NCBI GenBank assembly: GCA_020747065.1
Contig: JAGMVK010000009.1
Span: 2,480,001 to 2,544,000 of the forward strand
Length of the DNA stretch: 64,000 bases
Source: Cadophora sp. MPI-SDFR-AT-0126
Lineage: Eukaryota > Ascomycota > Leotiomycetes > Helotiales > Ploettnerulaceae
Direction: 5' to 3'
A program made the position numbers and the translations under genes. Below, in pieces: positions 56,561 through 64,000 of the stretch (positions are counted from its first letter, which is position 1; each line of letters starts with the position of its first letter). Under the pieces are notes generated by a model, which was not told the origin of the DNA, did not search any database, and saw only the letters and a list, made by a program, of their open reading frames with translations.

Positions 56561-57238
56561 ATGACTTCGCCAACAACCACAATCGACCACATCATCTACT
56601 GCGGCGACCCACGGCTCCTCGTAGCAACCAAGACATTCATCTTCGAGAAGCAAGTCCCCGAACTGGCTCCCTTGGTACCCACCCCGAATGGCCTCATGCC
56701 CCCCGCAGGAGCATGGGTGACCTCCGAATCCATCTACGAATCATTCGGCAGCAACGATAGCGACGAGATCGCTGCCTCCCATCCTTGGACTTGCATTATC
56801 TGCGGTAAGACCTCGAAGGCATTCTGCATTGTCTTCGCGAACAATCTCTGGGATCGAAACGCGAATAAGAAGGGCGTTGACCCTACTTTCAAGCCCAGTG
56901 TCGTTGAGCTCCGGACGCCGGTGTGTCGGCATGATAGATCCTGCAGGAGCAAGGTGTTGGATATTGCTCAGTCGGAGGACTGTGTTGGTCGCTGGCGTGA
57001 GATGGATCCTAAGATGGTGATGAATGTTGCTGCTGGGCTGTGTGCGAGTTGTGAGAAAGGCGGTATGAAGCTTTACGCTGGTTGTAAGGAGATTAGGTAT
57101 GTATTTGACTAATGGCTGATAAGTTAGACCACATTATGAGAGAAAGCTGAGGTTTGTTCTAGGTACTGCTCGAAGAAGTGCCAGATTAAGATGTGGCCTG
57201 CCCACAAGAAAGATTGCAAGCGTGCACAAAAGACGTGA
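56561..57238 (+). CDS. MYND zinc-finger protein, copy 1
   Basis: Exons 56561-57096 and 57163-57238 (66-bp intron, GTATGT donor, phase 2) give 203 residues. I chose ATG 56561 (MTSPTTTIDHIIYCGDP) because it lines up with the start of the neighbouring paralogue; an ATG at 56531 is also in frame. The C-terminal MYND finger is complete only after splicing: CASCEKGGMKLYAGCKEIR in exon 1 and YCSKKCQIKMWPAHKKDCK in exon 2. Two further Cys pairs lie in the body (WTCIICGKTSKAFC and CRHDRSC). MYND fingers bind proline-rich partners; the partner and role here are unknown. It is followed 572 bp downstream by a paralogue on the same strand with the same intron position. Confidence 0.85.
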
Positions 57239-57810
57239 CAAATGGCAAATGCAGCGGCTGGCGTGGTGGAATAGTCCCCGATCTCCTCGGGTGGTGCGAG
57301 AAATTGGGAGAGAGACAAATGATGGGAACTCTGAATTTGGGTGGAGTCCGACATTGGGTTTGATTTCTTTTTCTCAACAGCGGAAACCAGACCAAAAAGG
57401 CGATGGCGAGAACAATCTGATCTGCAGCACTACATTGTCTTGAAGTTTTGCAGGTCTGATGCTCCGTCTATTTACTTTGGGATGGGAAGCGAGAGCCGCC
57501 AGATTATTACATTGCAAACAATAAAAGCGATGCGTACACTTGACATTACCTCCGACGCCTTGAATTTTCTCGTGTGTGGCTCACTATTGCTTAAGTAGCT
57601 TTCCGCCAGATACTGCTTGTCATGGTGTGTTGGTGAATGGTAAACCAGGGTGTTTGAAACACCAACACCTTTGAGCCGCTTGCTGCCTGCCGCCTTCCTC
57701 CATACAGATCCAACAACACTTCTACCCCTCCACCTGCTCGTTATAAACTACAGAGCCACTTCTGACCCCAATACTTGTCATTAACTCCACCTTAACTCGA
57801 AGATTCAAAA
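57239..57810. other. Spacer between tandem MYND genes
   Basis: 572 bp. It includes an imperfect inverted repeat around 57625-57668 (gtgttggtg … caccaacac). No ORF of interest. Confidence 0.4.
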
Positions 57811-58478
57811 ATGGCCCAACAAACCACACCCGCAAAATACATAGTCTTCTGCGGCGACCCATCCATCGGAGGTCGTCAATTCACCTACTCCGCAGCCGCA
57901 CCCACCACCCTCTGCACACCCACCAGCGACCACGACCCCAAACCTGACCGCGACGAAACAGGCCTCTTCCTCACCACCCTCATCGACGCCCACCACGACG
58001 AGATCCTGACAAGCCAAGCCTGGCGCTGCGTTTCGTGCGGCAAACCCGCAAAGGAGATCCTCCACTCCGCCGTGCCGCTCCTGTCTCCCAACAAAGAGAG
58101 GATGCAGCCTGGATTTGAGCCGACCGTTGTCGATATCGCGTCGCCGATTTGCTTTTCTGGGGGAGAGTGTGATAGGAAGGCGGAGGAGGCGGCCCAGAAG
58201 CTGCAGAGGGAGTCGTTGGTCACTATGCCGTGGCAGCAATTCGATGCGTCGAAGACTTGCGATAGGTGTGGGAAGAAGTCTGGGGTGATGCTTTGTGGAG
58301 GCTGTAAGGGAATTGGGTGGGTGAAGGAGACTTGAATCTGGTTATTTTGTCACTGGTGGTGCTAACGAAGTGTAGATATTGCTCGAAGGGGTGCCAGATG
58401 AAGAGCTGGCCTGAACATAAGGAAAGCTGTAAGCGAGCTAGGAGAGAGAAGGCTAGGGCATCCGCCTCTGATGCATAG
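57811..58478 (+). CDS. MYND zinc-finger protein, copy 2
   Basis: Exons 57811-58316 and 58376-58478 (59-bp intron, GTGGGT donor, phase 2) give 202 residues. The opening MAQQTTPAKYIVFCGDP parallels copy 1. WRCVSCGKPAKEIL and CFSGGECDRK match its inner Cys pairs. The MYND finger is CDRCGKKSGVMLCGGCKGIG plus YCSKGCQMKSWPEHKESCK, split by the intron at the same residue as in copy 1. The two proteins are clearly paralogous but strongly diverged between the motifs, so the duplication is not recent. Function unknown. Confidence 0.87.
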
Positions 58479-58767
58479 GAAGTCAAAAAATGCACGTTTT
58501 TAAGAGATTGGCGTTGGCGATTTGTGGCGAGGTGTTTGAAGTTGCAATAGGATGGTTCGGTTTACTCTTTCGCGCCACTTATTGCACTTGAAACGGCGAT
58601 TGATTAGCTAACGACAATAGAAAGCCTCACATCAAGTGCCAGATTATGCAATCGCTAGAATTCATAAATTTCAACTCTCTTGGTGTATTCAACGCAGTCC
58701 ACCGGAGGCTATGTACCCAAAACACCTATGCACCAATCCAAAACACTACTTGACTTGCCACTACCCA

Positions 58768-60742
58768 CTACCCCATGCTCACATCCATATGACCCCTCAT
58801 CTCACCCCAGCGAGGAAGCTCGTCATCATTTGCACTTCGTTCTACATCTATGCTCAGAATTGAGACTTTGAGACTCGGGACCGCCACGTTCGGTACTTCC
58901 GTGTCGTTCATGAGAGAAACTCTGTAGCCCAGGTTCTTCGCTAGGTATGGCGTGACGTCCTCTGGCTGGAGGCTTCTCAAGAAGCCTCCCATGATGTCAA
59001 CGTGCAGCCTATCTGTCAATGGAATCGTGCCCGTCACCAACTGGTCTGGATCGCAATTACAATTCGAGTTGGGTCCAATCGCTTTGACAAAGATACTATG
59101 TGTGCCAACAAGATTTGGCTCGAAGGACCATGAAAATGGATGCGGGTCAAATGAGCCGATGAAAATGTGCACAAAGAATGGTGCATTAAGCGCATACTTT
59201 TTGACCCGAATGTTGGTTATCCATTCTTTGTGTGCGGATCTGACAGTCGAAGCTCTCTTCGATGTGGGCTGTAGTCTTGGTCCAGAACCGTAGAGTTTGT
59301 TTACAGCGGCAATCACTTGCCTTGTGACATTCCCATTTGCGAAGTGCGCTGACTCTGGATATGCATATCCAAATGTCTCTGTCGTTCTTGCAGTCTCAGA
59401 AGTCCAGAATCCTCCTGATGCGTCCTTGTGAAATGGAGCCAACGGAGAGTTGATATCCTGAGTCTCTCCAGCTGAAAGGGTGAAAGTATTGAAAATGGCA
59501 GGCTCCGAAACCACATAACTGTTTGGAAATATTACCTGCCACATTGCGAATATCCGATCGATCATGGCATGATGAAGCCAAAAGAGAGGGTCGAATGCAG
59601 AGTAGTGGATGTATGTCATGTGCCCTCCACTCCCGGTCAGACCATGGATCTGATCATGTATGCTTTCCAACGAATCATACCCTGCAGGATCGTCGTTCGG
59701 TATCCAAGCTTCGTTACTGAACGTCGTATAGTCATTGTACATTGTGAGCAGGATGTACAATCGGGCTCGAAATGATGCACCGCTGTTGTCGAGCTGCCGA
59801 GCAATAAGATTATTTTGCGAGGTTGCCGAGCCATCCTGTTGAGTTGGGTAACGGACGGTCTCGATAAATTGATTGAACTAAAGAAAGTTAGAACATCTTC
59901 ATCCACAAGAATTTGAACCTGACTGGGCGATCTGGTAGTTGAATAGGATCAAGAGGCTAGAATCGATAGCTGTAGAGTGGATTTGCGATTGTTTGGACAC
60001 CAGCTGGACCGTTGATCACGACAGAGGGTAATTTTACACTGTCTGGGAGAATAGTGCCTCCCCCAGTTCGAGACGCAGCCCAGTCCCAATATGGTATCCT
60101 AAAATTAGCGGCTGCGGCCATGTACTGGTCTCGGACTCGTCCAGGAGGGTACTGTTCCGCGATCATCTGAACCTTCTCGTGGAGGGCTTGCTGAGCTGAA
60201 CATTAGCAGACGCTATAACCATGAGACTGAAGCAAAGACCTCGTAGAGGGCAAGATATGGTCTGTGCCATGTTGGGAAAAGGATCGATACATGATTACAA
60301 TATCCGTTCTGCTCGTTGCCGGGCTTTGGCTGGACATTGCCGAAAGGAATGAAAGGCCTGCCATGTATACCTACAACTTGTCAGCCGAAACCTCATCTCT
60401 AGCAGCGCAATCCTCACCTGCTATCTGATACCAGGAAAGCATGTCCGACTGAGGAGTATATTGCAACATATCGAGCCCCAGAATATACAACGTCCAAGCC
60501 ACGGGGTCTTTCTCCAGTTCCCGGACCTCTATTCGCAGCGGCACCGATCCGTTGACGTCGCTCCCGGTATGAACGCCTATGATTGGGAAGGATTCGGAGC
60601 TCTGGCGTTTCGGCAATCGTGGAGGATCTGCGCCGTAGTCATAGGAGGGATATGGTTGTTGTGAAGACGGCGGAGCTGTGGACGGTCGGGGGAAGAATGC
60701 GCAGAAGACAGCCAACAGCTTCCGAGACGAAACGAACGGCAT
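58768..60742 (-). pseudogene. Tyrosinase (polyphenol oxidase) gene with in-frame TAG at codon 230
   Basis: Type-3 copper enzyme that oxidises phenols to quinones. Exons 60742-60418, 60370-60240, 60190-59924 and 59877-58768 (introns 47, 49 and 46 bp) would encode 610 codons. A hydrophobic N-terminus (KLLAVFCAFF) suggests secretion. CuA ligands H111, H135 and H144 are present (GIHGRPF, GYCNHVSILFPTWHRPY), with Cys133 placed for the thioether bond. CuB is in SIHDQIHGLTG and DPLFWLHHAMIDR. A tyrosinase C-terminal domain follows (FFVHIFIGSFDPHPFSWSF). Codon 230 is TAG (59959-59957) inside the conserved YSYRF-x-PLDP motif, so the product would lose CuB. No GT-AG intron that I can find removes it. 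All other features look intact, so the loss may be recent, or this is a base-call error. Confidence 0.85.
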
Positions 60743-61507
60743 GTCGCAGGCATGAATTGATAAGGAGTGTTGGAAGATGGTAAATCTGTCGTGAGTGTCG
60801 TCGTCTACGATGCGTTTGTCCTCGGGTCAAAGCCTGCCCATCTGACCAAATTCGCGCCTAATTCTCACAGAAAAGAGCGATATAGCAGCAACGAGAGAAC
60901 AGCAAAAAGAGAGCTGTGAGGTCATCCAAAACCCAAAACGAGTGACGATTGTTCGCGGCGGGGTTGTGAAGGCCAGAAGTTTGAAGGCGAAGGGATAAGC
61001 TCCAGTTCAGCAATCGAGAAGGCAAATTTCGCTTCAGAATCTTGCACCCAAATCATTGTGGAAGGTGCGAAGCAGGCCACTTTTCTACTCAAACATTACT
61101 CGGCATCTAATATTATGATCGTCGAAATGTAAATCTAGGTGACGGTACACAGCGTAAAACACTAGATATTTGTGTAACTTGTGAAGAAGCGAGGAAAACT
61201 GATCTGCCGTCCAATTGAAAGTTGTGGAGGCTGAATACAGGTGTGGAGAGAGGAAGCGAGAAGCAACACGCACTTGGGTGGAGGCCCAATCCTGGACAAA
61301 ATCCAGCGTATGTTTGGAATAGCAAAAAAACAGTGGCTGGAGGAAAGACTCACTAGAAACAGAAATGCGCGATGGACAGAAGCAGTCCATAAGAGTCATA
61401 ACACATCTATTCTTTTCAAAGCCATCCAGAGCTCCATGTAAATGCCTACAAACCAGAACGCCACCTTTGTTTTGGAACAGACAGTCAGACAATCTGCCAA
61501 CCAAACT
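60743..61507. other. Intergenic region, no gene recognised
   Basis: Promoter of the tyrosinase gene and 3' flank of the RNA polymerase I subunit gene. The open frame at 61085-61504 has no recognisable domain. Confidence 0.5.
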
Positions 61508-64000
61508 TCAAGGTCCAACATTATACTTCAACTTGATCCCCATAGCAGCAAGCTCAACATCCAGATACTTCAACACACCGGGTACAGCAACGATCGTCGT
61601 ATCATCACCGCCAACCCACCTCTGCCCCTCACCATCCTCCCAGATCTCGCCTCTGCCCCCGAACTCTTCAGCACGATGCGCGCACTTCCTGCACCTGACG
61701 ACACCGGTGCCCTTCTTTCTATTCGCAAAAGCCGAGACGGTCGGTTGGGTCGAGAGGAAAGTCCCGCACTCCTTGCAGATCCACGAGCGGGAGTAGTCCG
61801 AGCAATTGAGAAGACGATCCTGCAGGAGGAAAGCAGTGCCGTGAGCAAGCAGGGAATCACGCTCCATCTCTCCCACACGGATACCACCACCCTTCTTCCT
61901 ACCCTTGATTGGTTGGCCGGTCAATTGGGTGACGGGGCCCGTGGTTCGAACCTGGAACTTGTCGTTCACCATGTGACGAAGACGTTGGTAGTAGACGACG
62001 CCGATGAAGATGTCGACGTGGAGTTCCTCTCCTGTGATGCCCGAGTACATGGGTTCGTTCCCGTAGTAGTTGTACCCAGCTTTCATGAGTTGATGGCCGA
62101 AGTAGTCGCCTGCAGTATTCTGCTCATCAAATCGGAAAGGTGTACTGTCTTGAGCGAGGCCGTGAAGAGCACCAGCTTTGCCGGCTAGAGACTCGACGAA
62201 CATACCGATTGTCATACGAGAAGGAAATGCGTGGGGATTGATGATGGTGTCGGGTTGAATTCCCGATTCCGTGAAGGGCATGTCGACACTGGGCCATTTC
62301 TGAGAGCAAACACCTTTCTGTCCGTGCCGAGACGAGAATTTGTCACCGATGACTGGAGAACGAGGGATGCGGAATTTGACGGAGATGGCTTGCAAGGGCT
62401 CAACTCCGTTCTCGTTCCCAATCAACCTGACCTCGTCGATGAAGGCAAGCTCGCCATCCTTGTATTTCTCAAAATGTGTGATACCATCCTTGTTCACAAG
62501 ATTGCCATTAGCATCTTGGCTGACAGTATGCCACGCACAGATTTTGTCGCCTTCTTGAACCAGACGGCCGATATGGGGAAGTCCATCTTCATCAATCATG
62601 GCTTTGACTTCTGCCTTGATTTCAGATCCTGGCGCGAAACCAAAAAGCTTCTTTACATTTTTCGACGACCTTGATCTGCCACCTCCTTCTTCCAAATCAA
62701 TCTTCTTAACTTTGTAGATTGTGCCATGACCAAATCCTCTCTCGTGAGAGCCCTTGTTGATTATCATGGCGTCGTCCATATCGTAGCCGGTATATGAAAT
62801 AACTGCAACGACAGAGTTCATACCATTGGGGAAATTGTCAAATCCGTACTCGTTGTGCAGAGGAGCTCGAACGATCGGGGTCTGTCCGGTTTGGAGACGG
62901 TAAGTTTTGTTGTCTGATCTGTATCGGACGGCGGTTCCTGGCGTTCCCATTGATTGTTTGCCCATTTGACATTGATACATGTTTCTGGGGGATTGATTGA
63001 AATCTGAGAATGGCGTCATGTTGGCGAGAATAGAGAGAATGTTGGTGGGATCGAATTCGACGTGGGTGGACTCGCCAGAAACAATCTCGGGTTCTGTGAC
63101 AGCGATTGACATGAAAGGCTGTTCTTGTGGGCCAACGAGATCTTCCATATCAAGAGGCAAGTACTTGACAGGACGAACCATTCTGGACGGAGATGCAGAC
63201 ATGTAAATCCCAGGGTATTGTCCTCCAGCAGAGTTGGGCACCCAACATATCTCGAGGTCTTTCGGAACATTGTGAGATCCTTCCACCTTCCAATATCGAA
63301 GAGTGTCCGCAATCGCAAGTGACTGTTTGGGTGTGCACCATCCCAGAATCCTTCCGTCAAGCGTAACAACAACGCTCTCGTTCGTCGATGATGAACCAGA
63401 GCTGACAACACCGAGGCCAGCCACCAGCTTTGGAATCGCCGAAACGTCAGAAGCTTTGGTAAGGATTTGACACTTGTGGGAAAGATGGTTAAGCAACCCG
63501 CAGGGACTTCCATCGGGAGTATGGACTGGGCAGAGGAAACCCCAACTCTCAGGTAGGAGCTTGCGAACTGTAGTGGTTTTGAGTTGGGCGAAGAAACTAC
63601 CTCTGTGCACCATGCGGAAATGACTGATGAATCGCAAAAAATTGATCTTTTCTGCCACAACGGTAAATCCGGATACTTGTTGCAAATCGAGACCTGTAGG
63701 ACTGACAAGATTTCCCGTTGACATGAAGTACTCGAGAGCGCCTCCAACGTTTTCATTTGTCCGTCCGCATAGCTTGACTGGAAATTCTCTCAAGAACTCA
63801 GGAGTGTTAAAGCCGTGCTCTGGGCTCTTCCGTAGATATTCTCGTATCGACATTCGCAACTGTGTCGACAGCCAGTCATCCAGACGTTCTTTGATAATCA
63901 TACCGTAGAGGAAACCTCCCAGTAGAATCTCCTGGTTTTGTACAGCATCAGGATTGTCCACCGCACAATCTCCAGCCACCAACGCATAAAGCTTCCTAGT
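61508..64000 (-). CDS. RPA2: RNA polymerase I second-largest subunit (A135), 5' part outside window
   Basis: Forms the active cleft of RNA polymerase I together with A190 and transcribes rDNA in the nucleolus. The visible 830 residues run without intron from the right edge (TRKLYALVAGDCAVDNPDAV) to TGA at 61508. Family landmarks in order: EKINFLRFISHFRMVHRG (fork region), ESWGFLCPVHTPDGSPCGLL, ISYTGYDMDDAMIINKGSHE (conserved acidic pair near the catalytic Mg), DKFSSRHGQKGVCSQ (hybrid-binding loop), and the C-terminal zinc site ICKECGTFL … VVRCRKC. The spacing and the RNA-polymerase-I-like C-terminus (AAMGIKLKYNVGP) distinguish it from Rpb2 and Rpc2. About 350-400 N-terminal residues lie beyond the window. 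Confidence 0.95.
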   Translation of the reverse strand, partial: TRKLYALVAGDCAVDNPDAVQNQEILLGGFLYGMIIKERLDDWLSTQLRMSIREYLRKSPEHGFNTPEFLREFPVKLCGRTNENVGGALEYFMSTGNLVSPTGLDLQQVSGFTVVAEKINFLRFISHFRMVHRGSFFAQLKTTTVRKLLPESWGFLCPVHTPDGSPCGLLNHLSHKCQILTKASDVSAIPKLVAGLGVVSSGSSSTNESVVVTLDGRILGWCTPKQSLAIADTLRYWKVEGSHNVPKDLEICWVPNSAGGQYPGIYMSASPSRMVRPVKYLPLDMEDLVGPQEQPFMSIAVTEPEIVSGESTHVEFDPTNILSILANMTPFSDFNQSPRNMYQCQMGKQSMGTPGTAVRYRSDNKTYRLQTGQTPIVRAPLHNEYGFDNFPNGMNSVVAVISYTGYDMDDAMIINKGSHERGFGHGTIYKVKKIDLEEGGGRSRSSKNVKKLFGFAPGSEIKAEVKAMIDEDGLPHIGRLVQEGDKICAWHTVSQDANGNLVNKDGITHFEKYKDGELAFIDEVRLIGNENGVEPLQAISVKFRIPRSPVIGDKFSSRHGQKGVCSQKWPSVDMPFTESGIQPDTIINPHAFPSRMTIGMFVESLAGKAGALHGLAQDSTPFRFDEQNTAGDYFGHQLMKAGYNYYGNEPMYSGITGEELHVDIFIGVVYYQRLRHMVNDKFQVRTTGPVTQLTGQPIKGRKKGGGIRVGEMERDSLLAHGTAFLLQDRLLNCSDYSRSWICKECGTFLSTQPTVSAFANRKKGTGVVRCRKCAHRAEEFGGRGEIWEDGEGQRWVGGDDTTIVAVPGVLKYLDVELAAMGIKLKYNVGP

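Noticed and set aside
61085..61504. Minus-strand ORF of 139 codons behind RPA2
   Set aside because: No recognisable domain and lies in the expected 3' UTR; most likely chance.

Overview
The window comes from a filamentous ascomycete (Pezizomycotina). Evidence: short 45-170 bp GT-AG introns, typical fungal families (Zn2Cys6 regulator, DUF1996, DUF6594, Pil1/Lsp1 eisosome protein, fibroin-3-like protein, tyrosinase, RNA polymerase I second subunit), and a 21.5 kb AT-rich block whose mutations look like repeat-induced point mutation (RIP: CpA to TpA on either strand). A Leotiomycete is my guess; nothing seen proves the class.

Left gene-rich part (1-18,084): a truncated MFS transporter diverges from a Zn2Cys6 regulator. 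Next come an ankyrin protein with a STAND-type N-terminal domain followed by a decayed TPR relic, a secreted DUF1996 protein, and a 1,001-residue protein of unknown function.

Middle (about 18,085-39,540): a nest of dead transposons that can be read by treating TAG/TAA/TGA as RIP products of CAG/CAA/TGG/CGA. The outer layer is a Helitron (+ strand). Inside its ORF sits a Ty3/Gypsy element, here Gypsy-2 (+), with 186-bp LTRs at 19,585 and 32,999 and a 4-bp ATAT duplication; removing it restores the Helitron frame. Inside Gypsy-2 gag lies Gypsy-1 (-), same family, with a 186-bp 3' LTR at 20,624. The two Gypsy copies form a 4.57 kb inverted repeat. The family carries about 4.8 kb of extra sequence between integrase and 3' LTR: a sense ORF resembling a 2-oxoglutarate/Fe(II) dioxygenase and a long antisense ORF. 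An intact, unRIPped pogo/Tc1-mariner element (1,859 bp, 55-bp TIRs, TA duplication, 554-residue DDE transposase) sits exactly where the two broken Gypsy copies meet.

Right gene-rich part (39,541-64,000): a DUF6594 membrane protein, a small hypothetical, an F-box-like protein, a Pil1/Lsp1 protein whose start codon is split by an intron, a His/Ser/Arg-rich small protein, a dsRBD-like protein, a fibroin-3-like membrane protein, two tandem MYND-finger paralogues, a tyrosinase gene with an in-frame TAG at codon 230, and the 3' part of RPA135/RPA2 running off the right edge. Apart from the divergent transporter/regulator pair and the MYND duplicates, I see no pathway linking neighbours. I found no tRNA, rRNA or CRISPR.
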